The notes beneath the pieces are model-generated. The model saw only the letters and a program-made list of their open reading frames with translations, had not been told where the DNA came from and ran no database searches. A stretch of 64,000 nt of DNA from Setophaga petechia. Lineage: Eukaryota > Chordata > Aves > Passeriformes > Parulidae. Below, in pieces: positions 45,060 through 57,718 of this stretch. Numbering within the stretch: position 1 is the first letter of the stretch; each line of letters opens with the position of its first letter. Position numbers and translations under genes: made by a program. The stretch is taken from contig JANCRA010000065.1 of the NCBI GenBank assembly GCA_024362935.1, forward strand, positions 2,542,001 to 2,606,000, given 5' to 3'.

Positions 45060-47225
45060 GCTGCAATTTGCTCCCAGCAAGGTCCCAGTTGCTCCCAGTT
45101 CCTGCTGCTTTCATCCTGCGTGTTCCCAGTTCTCCCAGTTACCCCAGTCACTCCCAGCATGATCCCAGTCTCTCCCAGCAGGGCCCCAGTCACTCCCCCT
45201 TGCCCCCAGCGTGTTCCCAGTTGCTCCCAGTTTGGTCCCAGTCACCACCTATATGGTCTCAGACACTCCCAGTACATCCCAGTTGCCCTGAACATTCTCA
45301 TAGTCATTGCCAGACACTCCCAATTTTCTCACTGTGGTTCATTTGCCCCCAGTTTTATCCCCATTGCTCCCAGTTCTTCTAATTATGTCCCCAGTTGGCA
45401 CCCAGCACGGGCCTGGTAGCTCCCAGTAACCCCCAGTCAGGGTCCAATCACACCCACTCCAATCCCAGTATGATTGTAGCTATTCCCAGTATGATCCCAG
45501 TCACTTGCAGTCAAATTCCTGTCGTTCCCAAACTGATGCCAGTGCCCTCAGTGTGATCCCAGTGACTCCCTGTCTCTCCCAGTTTATCCCAGTCATCCCC
45601 AGCATGCTGCCAGTCACTCCCACTTTTTCCCAGTTGCTTTCAGCACAATTCCAGTTGCTCACAGCCAACCCCAGTATGATTCCAGTTGCTCTCAATGAGA
45701 TCCCAGTGTAACCCAGTATGGACTCAGCTGCTCTCACTGTGATCCCCGTGTGATCACAGCTGCTCCCAGCATAATTCCAGATGTTCCCACCTCCTCCCAT
45801 TATGATTCCCTAGAATATTCCTAGTCCCTGTCAGCATGGTCCCAGTTGTACCCAATTGCCTCCAGGTAGATTCAGTTTCCCGAAGCATTGTCCCAGTTGC
45901 TCCCAGCATGGACACAGCTGTTCCCAGTGTGCTCCCATCACTCCCCTATGGTTACAGACACTCCCAGTATGGTCCCAGTGTAACCCAGTTGCCTCTGCCC
46001 TAGTCCCAGTCACTCCCCAGATGATCCCAGTCCCTCCCAGAAGGATCCCACGCACTCCCAGTTCTCGCCAGCATGGTCCCAGTTGTTCCCAGTGTGATTC
46101 CAGTCCCCCCAGTATGGTTACAGACACTCCCAGTATATCCCAGTTGCCCCCAGTATGTCTGTAGTAATTTCCAGGAACTGCCAGTGGCCCCAGTAAGGTG
46201 TCAGTTCTCCCAGTATGATCACCCAGTTATGCCCAGAATATCCCAGTTGCCTCCAGCATTAATCCAGTCCTTGCCAGTTGCTCCAGTTTGCTTGCAGCAT
46301 CATCCCAGTTTCTGTCACTTGCTCCCAGTAGCCCAAAATGTGATCCCAGTTGTTCCCTTTCAACCCCAATATGATCCCAGTAAGCTCCAGTTTGATCCCA
46401 ATAACATGCCACCCCTCCCAATATGCTCCCAGTATAATCCCAGTTGCTTCCAATCTCTCCCAGTATGGTCCCAGTTGCCTCCAGCATGGTTCCAGTTGCT
46501 TCCTAGATCAGCCCAGTCAGTCCCAGTATGATGCCATTTGCTGCCAGCGTGCTCCCAGTTGCTCCCACTCAGGCCCAGTATGGGGGATGATGTGCAGGGT
46601 GTGTTCCCAGTCACTGTCAGACACTCCCAGTATTAGTCCAGTCCCTCCCAGTATGATCCAAATCTGAGCCCAGTGTGCTCCCAGCCCCTGCCAGTATGAA
46701 CCAGTTGTGCTGCACATGGTTCCAGTTGCTCTCTTTCCCCCTCACTTTTGTTCCAATCCCTCCCAGTATGTCTCAGTGTAGGCCAGTTCCCCCAGCATGT
46801 TCCTAGTCACTCCCAGTTCTTTCCAGCATAATCCCATTTGATCAGAACCACTCCCAGTCAGCCTCAGTGTAGTGGCACTCACTGCCAGTATGATCCCAGT
46901 CACCTCAAGCACGATCCTAGTATAAGCCCAGTTGTTTCCAGTCACCCCAAGCGTGCAGCCAGTCACTCCCAGTTCCCTCCAGTTCCTCCTGGCATGATCC
47001 CAGTTGTTCACAGCTGTTGCTAGTCACCCTCAGCAGAATCCCAGTCACACCCAATATATCCCATTTGCGCCTAACATGGTCTCAAGTGCCCCATGAAGGC
47101 TCCTACACATTCCCAGTATGATCCTAGTATGATGTCAGTACAAACGCAGGACAGTCCCACAATGATCCCAGTATGATGTCAGTACAAAGCCAGTACAGCC
47201 CCAGTCACTACAAGTAGGATCCCAG
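45060..47225. repeat. 21-bp CCCAGT minisatellite array, palindrome centre
   Basis: Same repeat family as the two arm arrays, oriented as on the right arm (TCCCAGT on plus), more diverged and longer (about 2.2 kb). It leads directly into a zinc-finger-type 5' region at 47,225, as the right-arm array leads into one at 50,822. Confidence 0.88.
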
Positions 47226-47760
47226 TGCAGCCCATTCCCTGGCAGTGCTGCCACTGCTGGGATCCCCCAGGCCTGTGTGCGTTCCCCCCTGGCGGATGTG
47301 GCGAGAGGAGCCCCGAGGGCTGGCAGTGGCCAGACAGGGTCCCCAGCAAGGCCCAGTTTGGATGTGCAGCCCCCAGTTTGCCCAGTTTGCCTCTCCTTTG
47401 GCCCGGGCCGGCTTCCCCCCGCCCGCAGCGGCTGGGAGCAGCCGAGAGCCCCGCGCTGCCCATCCCGACCTGTCCCGGCTCCATCGCCGCTCCTGCCGCG
47501 GGCTGCGAGGGCTGCGGGAACGGTGCACCGAGGGTGTGGCTGCTGCTGGGGGAGGAGGAGGAGGGAGGGAAGGGCCGGGATGGAGGGGGAGGAGGAGGCG
47601 GGGTCAGGGGGGAGGAGCAGGGGTGGATGAGATGGAAGGGGCGGGATGGAAGAGGACGAGGAGGAGGGGGAGGGGGAATGGAAGAGGAGGGGGAGGATGA
47701 GGAGAGACAAAGGAGCATCAAGGAAGGAAGAAAACCACGCGGTCGACCCTTCCTGAATTC
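47225..47760 (+). pseudogene. Finger-less 5' fragment of a zinc-finger gene
   Basis: The segment is a direct near-copy of the 50,821-51,250 region upstream of the intact zinc-finger gene, including the CpG-rich start and GGA-rich stretch up to the AAAGGA-CATCAAGGAA word. After about 47,740 the sequence departs and no fingers follow. Confidence 0.6.
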
Positions 47761-48377
47761 GCATCCCCCACCTGTGGGATCATCGCCCCCCACATCGCGC
47801 AAGTGAGAGGGGCAGGGGGGACTCCTTGGAGCCGCTGCAGCCCCGAGCAGAGAATGAGGGGAGAAGGGAGCCCGGGAGCCCAAAGAGCCCCGGCATCCTG
47901 AAATGGGGAGAGCCAAGAGGGGGGAGCTTTTGGCATTGCTGGGACTGCCAGCAGCCTGGGCAGGGCGGGCACTGAGGAGAAGGGGGACCCCCAATCCAAG
48001 CGTGACCCCAGGAGCTGGGACAGGGGGGAACCTCCCCGCGCACCTGCGGGATGGGGGCCGATGCTCCCGGGTTCCGGAGTTCAGGCAGCGCCGGAGCCGC
48101 GCGATCCCGGCCGTCCTCTGCTCCTGCCGCTTCCTGCTGCCACTCCGCCTCTTCCTCCCTCCCTCCTACTCCTCCTGCCCCGGTCCCGGAGCCCTCGCAG
48201 CCCGCGGGAGGGGCGGGGATGGAGCCGAGACCGGTCGGAACGGAGCGAGGGCTGCGGGGGATGGCAGGGGTGGGAGTGACTGGGCTGTACTGGGATCATG
48301 CTGGAAGCAGCTCCCGGGTGACTGAGTTCTACTGGGACCGTACTGGGATCACACTGGGAATGAGGAGGAGCAGCGCG

Positions 48378-48440
48378 ATGGCTCCAGCGCTGGGGCTGGG
48401 GGCGCTCCTGGGGCCCCGGGGGGCGATGAGAGCTGAGAGG
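48378..48440 (+). pseudogene. MHC class I leader-like exon remnant, right arm
   Basis: Mirror of the left-arm remnant: the ATG at 48,378 starts MAPALGLGALLG, then diverges from a typical leader. It lies 590 bp upstream of the alpha-1 remnant on the same strand. Confidence 0.4.
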
Positions 48441-48967
48441 GACCCCCGGCACCGGGACTCTCTGATCGCCCATCCCGGAGCACCGGGGGCCCATGAACCC
48501 CCATTCCTGGGCGCCGGGATCCCCCCGCACCCCCATTCCCGTGCATGGGATCCACCCTGCATCCCCTTATCTGGCACCAACAACCCCCGCACCCCCTTCC
48601 CGGCCATCCCGCCTCTCCCATTCCCCAGAGCTCCCTTTTCCTTCACCCAGAGACCCCCTGGACCCCAATTCCTTCCTTTCCCAGCCCCCAGCCCCTCCTC
48701 TCCTCAACACCGAGGACACCCGGGACCCCTATTCCCAGCCATACCGGCTTTTCCCACCTTTTGCTGGGAATGGGGAACACCAGGGGCCCTTGGAGCTCCC
48801 TTTCCTGGATGCAGGAACCCCCTTAGCCCAGCCCGTCCCCCTCTGCCCACTGCAGCCTCCCCTTTTCTCAGTCCTGGAACCCCCAAACCCCATTCCCTGC
48901 TCTCCCTTTGGTTCCCCCTTTGGTTCCCCCGTGCCCCCCCAGCCCCCAAATCTCGGTGTCCCCCCAG

Positions 48968-49095
48968 TTCTCCTGTCCCTGCGTTCCCTGCCCGTGGCGC
49001 TGTCGGAGCCCAGCCCAGGGTTCCCCGAGTTGGTGTCCGTGGGGTCCCTGGCTGGGATCCCCTTCCAGCGGGATCTGGGCACAGCCAGAGCCGGC
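48968..49095 (+). pseudogene. MHC class I alpha-1 exon remnant, right arm
   Basis: The GTCCCCCCAG acceptor at 48,967 is followed by codons reading LLSLRSLPVALSEPSPGFPE and then a segment ending PFQRD. The SEPSPG word is closer to functional class I than on the left arm. Similarity ends before the alpha-1 helix and the minisatellite begins about 70 bp later. It is a relic. Confidence 0.58.
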
Positions 49096-49164
49096 ACCAC
49101 GAGCGGCACCGGCACGGGGCCCCCGGGGAGCTGCCGCTGCTGCAGCTGCATCCTGCCATTCCCA

Positions 49165-50822
49165 GTTGCTCCCAGTTCCTCCCAGTGGCTGCGCAGTCGG
49201 CTCCCAGCATGCGCCTGGCAGCTCCCAGCACTCCCCAGACAGGGACCAATCACACCCCCTACAATCCCAGTTTGATTGTAGCTACTCCCAGTGTGATCCC
49301 AGTCACTCCCAGTATGATCCCAATCACTCCCAGTATGATCCCGGTCACTCCCAATATGATCCTGGTCACTTCCAGTATGATCCCAGTCACTTGCGGTCCA
49401 ACTCCGGTCACTTCCAGTCACTCCCAGTATGATGCCAGTGCCCCTAGTGTGATCCCAGTTACTCCCTGTCAATGCCATCATGACCCCAGGAGCCTCCAGT
49501 ATGATCCCTGTGACTGCCAGTCTCCCCCATTATATCCCAGGCACCTCCACAATGCTCCCAGTCACTCCCACTTCCCTCCAGTTGCTTTCAGCATGATTCC
49601 AGTTGCTCACAGCCATTCCCGGTCAATCCCAGTACGATTCCAAGCACCCTCATTGTGATCCCAGTCTCACCCAGCATGGACCCAACTGCTTCCACTGTCA
49701 AACCAGTATAATCCCAGTTGCTGCCAGAATAAGTCCAGTTGTTTCCAGTTCCTCCCAGTATGGTCCCAGTTGTCCCCAGAACACTCCCAGTCCCTCTCAG
49801 CATGGTCCTACTCACTCCCAGTTACCTCCAGCATGGTCATAGCTCTTCCCAGGGTACTTCCAGTCCCCCCCAATATGGTCACAGACACTCCCAGTATATC
49901 CCAGTGTGCCTAGTACAGTTCTAGTTAGCTCAGATGATCCGTCTTTCCCAGTTCCTCCCAGTGTCCTCCAGCATGATCCCAGTTTCTGGCAGTTGCCCAA
50001 AGTGTGATCCCAGTGGCTCCCAGGGTGACCCCAGCAGGAGCAGTAGTCACTCCCAGCATGGTTCCAGTCACCCCCTGGATGACCCCAGTCAGTCCCAGAC
50101 ACTCCCAGTATTATTGCAGTCATGCTCAGAGTGACTCCCTGGCACTCCCAGTGTGGGCCCAGTTGCTCCCAGTCGCTTCCACTATGGTTCCAGTCAGAGT
50201 CAGCACCTTCCCAGTCACTCCCAGTATGATCCCAGCCATTTCCCATAGGATCCCAGTATGACCCCAGCATGGGCACAGCTGCTTCCATGATCATCCAGTG
50301 TGGTTCCAGTTGCCCCCATTTACCCCCAGTGTGGTTTCAGTCTCTCCCAGTGTATCCCAGTTATTCCCAGCATGTTCCCAGTCACTCCCAGTCACCCTTA
50401 GTGCAGTCCCAGTGGCTGCCAGTATGATCCAGTATGATGCCAGTCACTCCCAGCATTGGCCAGCTCCTCCTACTGTGATCTCAGTAGGGTCCCAGTAGCC
50501 CCCGGCACGGTTCCAGTCAATCCCTGCTCCTCCCAGTGTGATCCCAGTTGTCCCTAGTATGGTGCCAGCCAATCCATAGATGATCCCAGTCCCTGCCAGC
50601 ATGGTCCCAGTCATGCCCAGTTGTCCCCAGTGTACACCCAGTCATTCCCACTGGCTCCCAGGTACCCCCAGCATGGGGTCCCAGTTCTCCCCAGCATGGT
50701 CCCACCTGTTCCCAGTGTGGTTCCAGTCACCTGAGTATGGTTAACAGACACTCCCAGTATATCCCAGTGTCCCTCAGCATTCTCACTGTCATTCCCAGTC
50801 ACTCCCAGTACAAATCAGTCGC
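49165..50822. repeat. 21-bp CCCAGT minisatellite array, right arm
   Basis: Reverse complement of the left-arm array, with units such as CACTCCCAGTATGATCCCAGT. It runs up to the 5' region of the intact zinc-finger gene. Confidence 0.9.
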
Positions 50823-51202
50823 TGGCAGTGCTGCCACTGCTGGGATCCCCCAGGCCTGTGTGCGTTCCCCCCTGGCGGATGTGGCGAGAGGAGCCCCAAG
50901 GGCTGGCAGTGGCCAGACAGGGTCCCCAGCAAGGCCCAGTTTGGATGTGCAGCCCCCAGTTTGCCCAGTTTGCCTCTCCTTTGGCCCGGGCCGGCTTCCC
51001 CCCGCCCGCAGTGGCTGGGAGCAGCCGAGAGCCCCGCGCTGCCCATCCCGACCTGTCCCGGCTCCATCGCCGCTCCTGCCGCGGGCTGCGAGGGCTGCGG
51101 GAACGGGGCATCGACGGTGTGGCTGCTGCTGGGGGAGAAGGAGGAGGGAGGGAAGGGCCGGGATGGAGGGGGAGGAGGAGGAAGGGTTAGGGGGGAGGAG
51201 GG

Positions 51203-52309
51203 ATGGAAGAGGAGGGGGAGGAAGAGGAGGGACAAAGGAACATCAAGGAAAGGAGAAAGAAGCACTCGGTCAAATCCCATCCTGTCCTTGTCCTTCCTCG
51301 CCCAGAGCAGGAGCTGAGCAAGGAGAGCAGGGAGGACAAATGCCCCCGGCAGAACCTGGTGGAAGAGGCCGTTTGGAGCGGCTCCACGGCGCAGGAAGCC
51401 AACAGGGAGGAAAAGGCCCGGAGATGCCGCATTAGAAGGGGCTGCAAACGCAGCTGGCGGGGATGTGAGGGGGAAAGAGCCAGCCTGGGCCGGGAAGGCG
51501 GCCGGAGATGGAGCCAGAGCTCGGAGCTGGTGCTCCATGAGCAGGGTCATGGTGGGGAGAAGCCCCACACGTGTGGGGAGTGTGGGAAGAGCTTCAGGAG
51601 TAACTCTGAGCTGATTGTGCACCAGAGGACCCACACTGGGGAACGGCCCTACGAGTGTGAGGAGTGTGGGAAGAGCTTCAGCCAGAGCTCCACCCTGATC
51701 CAGCACCAGAAGACCCACACTGGGGAACGGCCCTACGAGTGTGATCAGTGCAGGAAGAGGTTTCAGTTCAGCTCCAATCTCCTGCATCAGCGCACGCACC
51801 CAGAGGAGAGGCCCTTCCGCTGCCCCGACTGCGGGCAGGGCTTCAGGCAGAACGTCCATCTTGTCCTGCACCGACGCATCCACACTGGGGAGAGGCCCCA
51901 CGAGTGTGAGGAGTGTGGGAAGAGGTTCAGATACAGCGCCAACCTGATTCAGCACCAGAGCATCCACACTGGAAAACGATTGCAGAGGTGTGGGAAATGT
52001 GGAAAGAGCTTCAGCCAGAGCTCCGGCCTGATCCACCACCAAAAGATCCACACTGGGGAGAGGCCCTATGAGTGTGATAAATGCAGGAAGAGGTTTCTGA
52101 CCAGCACCTGTCTCCTAAAGCACTATCTGATTCACAGAGAGGAGAGACCCTTCCAATGCCCCGACTGCGGGAAGGGATTCAAGCGCAACTCCACCCTCAT
52201 CACCCATCGGCGTATCCACACTGGGGAGAGGCCCTACGAGTGTCCCCAGTGTGGGAAGAGCTTCTCAGACAGCTCTAACTTGACCCAACACCACCGGAGG
52301 CACCGGTAA
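51203..52309 (+). CDS. C2H2 zinc-finger protein, nine fingers, right copy
   Basis: The 368-codon frame has an N-terminal region with [20 protein letters not shown], characteristic of a large songbird zinc-finger family, and no KRAB box. Nine C2H2 units follow with TGERPY-type linkers. Finger three ([20 protein letters not shown]) is one residue short between the second Cys and first His, which may weaken it. A good acceptor (CTTCCTCGCCCAG) ends at 51,305, so the first 34 codons of the frame may be intron, with a short upstream exon in the CpG-rich start region. The frame ends at TAA 52,307-52,309. A further partial finger-like tail follows out of use. Likely a nuclear DNA-binding regulator, target unknown. 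Confidence 0.78.
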   Translation: MEEEGEEEEGQRNIKERRKKHSVKSHPVLVLPRPEQELSKESREDKCPRQNLVEEAVWSGSTAQEANREEKARRCRIRRGCKRSWRGCEGERASLGREGGRRWSQSSELVLHEQGHGGEKPHTCGECGKSFRSNSELIVHQRTHTGERPYECEECGKSFSQSSTLIQHQKTHTGERPYECDQCRKRFQFSSNLLHQRTHPEERPFRCPDCGQGFRQNVHLVLHRRIHTGERPHECEECGKRFRYSANLIQHQSIHTGKRLQRCGKCGKSFSQSSGLIHHQKIHTGERPYECDKCRKRFLTSTCLLKHYLIHREERPFQCPDCGKGFKRNSTLITHRRIHTGERPYECPQCGKSFSDSSNLTQHHRRHR

Positions 52310-52319
52310 GGGAAGCCCT

Positions 52320-53420
52320 GCGAGTGCCCTGAGTGCGGGAAGAGCTTCGTGTGCTGCTCCAGCTCCATCCCCCACTGGAGGAGGCACTTTGGGCACAGCC
52401 CTGGTGCCCCACTTTCCCTGTGATCCATGTTGGGAACACACCTAGCTGCTTCTACTTTTAGTTTCACCTTAATTTTATTTTCTTCTCCATCTCTTTGCAC
52501 TCCAAAAGCTAAGAGGGATTCATCTGTCACCTCAAAACCTCTCAAATCCCACGAGAAACAAATAAATTTTAACCCGTAAAGGCTCAAACCCCTCTCAGAT
52601 TGCGTGTTCTCACCTCAAAAAAACTCAATCCCAGGCCAAACTCCCTCCATTCCACAGCCACCAGAGTGAGATGGGGTTGGGAGGAGATTGGGAGAAGTGG
52701 GATCCCAGTTTGGGGTGGTGGGATGGGGATTGTGTGGGGCTGGGTGTGTGGGATGTATTTGATAGCAAATAAAACTTTCAGAGTTTCTGATTTCTGTCCC
52801 GTTCATTTTCAGTCAGTTCTGTTTGCAGAGTGCCGCCTTCTCAGCTGATTCAATTCCTATAAAAGTCCCTTTAGCAATTCAAAAACCAATATCCAAATAA
52901 AACCCTGCACACATAATAAGTCTTTTAAAAATAATTTTAATTGTTTTAGAGTACTTAAGGATGTTTTTAAAGTTTAATTGTTTGGTTAAAATGTCTCAGT
53001 AATTATAGTGGTGTTTGGTTTTATGTTTAGTGTATTTGTAATATGAATTGTTTTACTAAGGTGTGTTAGATTGTATGTTAATTTTTTTAGATATTTTTTA
53101 TCTCTAGAATATTAAGTCATGGAGTTAAAACTTTCAAAAGTTATTTCGTGGTATATAATTTATTTATATTTATTGGTAATGTTATAGTAATAGTTATTGT
53201 TATTTTGGCTTGAATCATTATGAGAGTATTGTAAGTAAGAGTTGAAATTACTGTATCTCATTTTCATTATAATTATTTTTAAAAATTATTTATTTATTTA
53301 TAATTTCATTCTAATTTTTTAAGATGATAGGAAGGAAGTTCAAGGGCAGAAACATCTTTTCCTGTCTGGGGACTGGAATTTCAGACCCTGGGAGTGTGTG
53401 CAGGACCACACAGACTGTGT
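52320..53420. other. Zinc-finger 3' flank and AT-rich sequence, right arm
   Basis: The first 250 bp mirrors the left arm (a relic finger tail and 3' UTR with AATAAA near 52,560). From about 52,600 to 53,420 the sequence has no left-arm partner. It becomes strongly AT-rich with no frame of note. Confidence 0.5.
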
Positions 53421-53831
53421 GTTAATTAAGCTCAGTGAAAGAGCTGCTTGTGTTAAACTGCCTGCTTGGATGGGATAACATCCAATGCACACAGGATGAG
53501 GACACCTGGACAGATCTGCCAACTATCAGCACTCCCTGTCTGAAGGCAGAGTGGATCAAGGCCCAAAACTGGAGGTGATAAAGAGAAGGAGCCAAAACCA
53601 CAGCCAAGAAACACACATCCTCTGAAAAAGGCAGACCCGAGAAGGGGCCATGTAAAATCGTTCCTGGGATATGTAAAGTAGTTTATGGATATGCATGAGG
53701 GTCTATGAATATGCAACAGGCTGATGTAAGGGGAAAGGTATTTCAGGGGAATCCCTGAAGGTAAAAGGGTGCTCCTGGCTGAGTGCCAAGATGCACCGGG
53801 CCGTGATAACCTTTGCTCCATGGTCCTGGAG

Positions 53832-54479
53832 TGTTATAAATGATCAAATCAGAAGCCAAATTTATAAGAAAATTTTAGCAAAGATTTATTAGATCGTCAA
53901 CAAAATAGAATTTCAAGATAGAATAAAACCACCACTGCCAAGGCGTCAACTCTGGGATCGGCGCTGGGTGAACCTGGATCCGATGGACAAAGTGTGAGCG
54001 TCTCCCCAGTGGTTCGCCCCGACTGCTTCATGCCGCGAGCTTATATACAGTTTATCCTGCCTGAGTCAGAAATGACCGAATGTTCCTTTGTGTCCCTTCA
54101 CATGTAGAACTGGGGCCATACATGTGCAGGGATAGACAAAAGTAAGTCCAGGTGTCTAGATGGTTGTCTGAACACTTTGGAAGGGTCCATATTCACATGT
54201 AGCAGAGTAGCAGAGTGGCGCCGGTGCTTGAGCATGGTAGATGCAATCTCCCAGGTGCAGATCACTCTTGAGTGGCCTGGACATTCCAGGGAAGTCAGTG
54301 ATCATGGACCAGGAAGGTTTCATTCATACGTTAACAGACTTGATATTATCTTAATGTTCTCTGGGAACTAATTGAATAAAAATAAGACTTTGCTCCCAGC
54401 TGCGGTGGTCAAAGACATAGCTTGGATTTTACAATATTTTATACATAAATAGCATGAATTATCTCTACCATATACAACA
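53832..54479 (-). mobile_element. Solo LTR inside the PIM-like fragment, right arm
   Basis: The 648-bp block has TGTT...AACA ends on both strands. On the minus strand AATAAA lies about 50 bp before the 3' end. It interrupts the PIM-like frame: codons for GTIL lie on one side and codons reading QDH on the other. Flanking TGGAG and CCGAG suggest a decayed 5-bp target duplication. Confidence 0.75.
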
Positions 54480-54910
54480 CCGAGGATGGTGCCGCACCCG
54501 CAGTCGCTGAGCTTCGCCTCACCCGTGGCCAGGCCGACGAGGACGTTCTTGGCCTTGAAGTGGCGGCGCAGGGCGCCCCGGCTGCTGCAGCGCCGCACGG
54601 CCTCCAGCACCTGGTGGAACAGCCCCCGCCCCACGGGCTCCGTCAGGAGCCGCCGCTCGTGCAGGAAGTACCAGAGGTCCTGACAGCGCTGTGGACGCAC
54701 CACGAGCAGCGCGAAGCCCTCGGGCACCTCGAACTGGTCCAGGAGCCGCACAACGCCGCGGAAGCCAGGCCACGACACCTTCCACAGCAGCGCCAGCTCC
54801 AGGGGCACAAGGGCGCCCTTGTGCTGCGGGGGGAGCGTGATGCCGTCAGCGGGGCCGATGCTGCGCCGCGCCTCGGGCAGCCCCTGCCCAGCTCCGCCGC
54901 GGCTCGCCAT
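54480..54910 (-). pseudogene. PIM-like kinase fragment, catalytically dead
   Basis: From about 54,830 down the minus strand the frame matches the middle of PIM kinases: VPLELALLWKVSWPGFRGVV, LLDQFEVPEGFALL, then QDLWYFLHERRLLTEP and LFHQVLEAVRRCSSRG. The glycine loop and beta-3 lysine region are missing. The HRD motif reads RRHFK, so the catalytic Asp is lost, and DFG reads DCG. After GTIL the solo LTR interrupts the frame. An ATG at 54,910 precedes a short region that is not PIM-like. No left-arm partner exists at the mirror position. Confidence 0.75.
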
Positions 54911-55639
54911 GGCCCGGCCCGGGGCGCTGTGCGGTCCCCACTCACTCCACGCTCGCTGCCCTCGCAGCGTTCCGGCTGCCGCCCTGACGGGCCTCGCCTC
55001 AGCCCTGCCCGGCACGCCCCGCCGGCTCCTCCCGCTGGCACCGCTCACTCCCCAGCCGCGCCCACTGCGAGATGGGCTCCTGGGACACTCGCTTGATGGC
55101 CGCCTGTGAGCCAAGGCCAGCGGCGGGCTGAGCTCGCCACCCGCCGCCCACCGCCGCACTCTGAGCCGGATCCGCCAGATACTGGGGCGCAAAATGTTCG
55201 TAAGCTAGACTAGTGCCTAAGTAGATGTGTAGACGTGCCCTATAAATTTCTGTAAAACTTTTGCCAATTCTATTGACGTTAATTGCTTTGCACCAATGGA
55301 TATAGTAAGTTCTTGTGATGTAGTCAGTGACATAAGATCATGCTTTGTTAAGAGTGATCTAAGTGCTGGAGAACACACAGAAGAAAAACCTTTTTTCTTC
55401 TTGGACCCTGATCATGTGTGTATATCACGTGCGGCCTAATGGGGACAGTTGCCCCATCTCTGGGTCAAGGAACAAGTGTTGTCTGACAGGTAACTTGTCA
55501 ACAAACGAGAAAGAAATTAGTAGGTGGGCATGCAGATTTCTAAAGGGAGGAAAGAAAAGTGTTGACAAGAATAAGCCTAAATTTTAAATGCCTGAAAGAC
55601 TAAAAAATAACGTGTTTTGGGATATTGTACCTTGTGTTC

Positions 55640-57718
55640 CACAGAGTTCAAATCAAGCCCAACTCATTAGTATCTGGACTTCATTGCCCACTATGCTTAG
55701 AAATGTTGCTTGAAGGCACTTTGTGTCAAAGATCCAGTTGCTGTAGGTCACTGTAGATGTAGATCAAAATCCTACCAAAATCTCAGTGTCCAAAGCAGCA
55801 GGAGTGAGACTTTTGTGGTTGGCAGTAGCTTCCAGGTGCTCCTGGAAATCACCAGGCCTTGAGACAAAGATGTGTATTCAACGGAGGGAGAGGAGCACCA
55901 CGCTTAGCTCTAACTGTGGCCTTTGTTAGCAGATCTTACTAGCAGGTAATAAATTCCATTTGTTCTGCTCTTAGCCAGAGCCAAGGTGGGAATCAAAGTC
56001 TAGATCACAGGAGAAGATCACAGGAACCTTCAGCTTTTGCAGAAGAGGAAAAATACAAAGGACAGTAAATTTGCGTTGGGTTTACAGGGCATTTTTACAG
56101 ATCCATAGACAAGTGCTGAAGCTTAAAAGATGAGAGCAAAGGAAAATCAACAGATATGCTGAAACGGAGTGAAGGGGAAGGAGACTTGAAATGAACTGAA
56201 AAGCTGCTCAGAAAGCTTCTCTACTTTTTGCAGTTGTTTCAAGTCTGAAATGACAAACTCTAGCAGCACTTCCAACTTCTTTTCATTACCTCTAGAATCA
56301 AGACAATCAAAAGTGCATACTCCTGCTTACAGTATGAAGTAAAGCACAGGAAGGCATTGGAGTAAGAAAAATTGTGTTTAGAAGGCTGAGGCAGCCTTAG
56401 GGGTGGGAGGAATGGGGAGGCGTGGAAATCAGGCCTGTGGGCAGCATTGAAGGAGCATGCAGTCCCTGAGCAGTCCCTGGCAGTGGGTATGCCAGCAGAT
56501 GGAGTCCAAATGGAGGCACAGCTGGGTGGGAAAAGTGCCGGGCTGGTGAGCCGTGCTTAGCAGGAGCTCCTGCATCCAATTGCTCCCTGACAGGTGTGGT
56601 ATGCTCTGTGTGTGTGTGTGTGCCCAACAGCTGGCAAGAGCAGGCTGGCCCAGAGGCGGGAAAAGACCAAGGAGGCAGCAGAGTGGGAATGGGGCTGTGC
56701 AGGAGGCCCTGGTGGTTGCACAGAGCCATGGGGGATGAGGCTGGCCCAGACGGTCCCTGGGGCTCTGGGCTGAAAAGGGGGGACAAGAGAAGCAGGGAGG
56801 AAGGGTCAGATGCTGCTATGAGAATGCCACTCCATCCCACAGGTGACGTAGTGAGAGGAGGGTGGGAACAAAATGGTGATTCCTGCTGATCAGCCTGACG
56901 GCTTCAAGACAAGAGGCCCAGAAAGGACTGCGCATCTGCCTCCTGGTGTTGTCCTGAGTGTGAGCTCATCACCTGGCGTTCATTACCCGCAAGTCTCGCA
57001 GCTTCCCACAGGCATTGCACACTTCAGGTAAGCAAAGCTGCTTACCTCACCGTGTTCTTTGGTTCTTTGAAAGGGACAGTCCACTCAGCTACAAGCTGGC
57101 AAGGAAGGCAGTCTTCCAACACTCTGGATATTTTCGACTTTTATTGACACTCGGGCGGAAACCAAGTATACAAAGTATACAAAGTATATCCTCTCGCTAC
57201 TTCTCCATCTTCATCCTTCTGGCCTGCAGGTGGCCTGTTCAGGCTGACAGCTTGGAGTGCCTGCAGGCTCCAGTTAGGATGCAGCCCAGATTTTCCTCTC
57301 ACAGCTTGATTTTTATTATAACAAGTCTTTCATTTCTACTTAACAGATACCGCAGAGCTTCCCTAAATTAACAACACTATATTCTAAGCTAAACAATCCT
57401 CTATTATCTAAGCTATCGACGTTCCATAGTCCTTAAAAGTTGATCCCTATATTTCCTAATTTTTCAAACTTTCATCTTTTTGAGGAAGAAAAAACATCAG
57501 AGCTTTAAATTGAACCTAACCCACACCTAACCTAACCTAACATAACCTAACAAAACCTATCCTAACCTTACCTAACCTAACAGCTAAATTGAGAAAATAT
57601 TAAAACTATCACATTTCCTATCTACACTCTCTTAATAGTCGGGGCATGGCTGGAGCTCTGCCTAAAGATGCCACAGCCCCTTTTCCCTCCTCTCGGCTGC
57701 CGGGCCATAAGGGCCTCC
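55640..57718. other. Right-arm mirror of the PAK-like 3' flank
   Basis: Reverse complement of about 34.24-36.31 kb. It includes the TTAGG-type tract (57,513-57,582), the mirrored polyadenylation signal near 57,140 and a CA/TG run near 56,610. Substitutions between the arms are visibly more frequent here than in the kinase gene. No other gene is seen. Confidence 0.6.
57513..57582. repeat. Degenerate CCTAA-type tract, right arm
   Basis: Mirror copy of the 34,377-34,446 tract, reading CTAACCTAAC on plus, downstream of the right PAK-like gene. Confidence 0.8.

Noticed and set aside
48051..49658. A 535-residue proline/serine-rich frame on plus
   Set aside because: It runs through the MHC-like leader relic, an intron-like stretch, the alpha-1 relic and the minisatellite. 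The 21-bp period keeps frames open without coding.
50789..52051. A 420-residue minus-strand frame opposite the zinc fingers
   Set aside because: Antisense shadow of the regularly spaced finger repeats (84-bp period keeps frames open).
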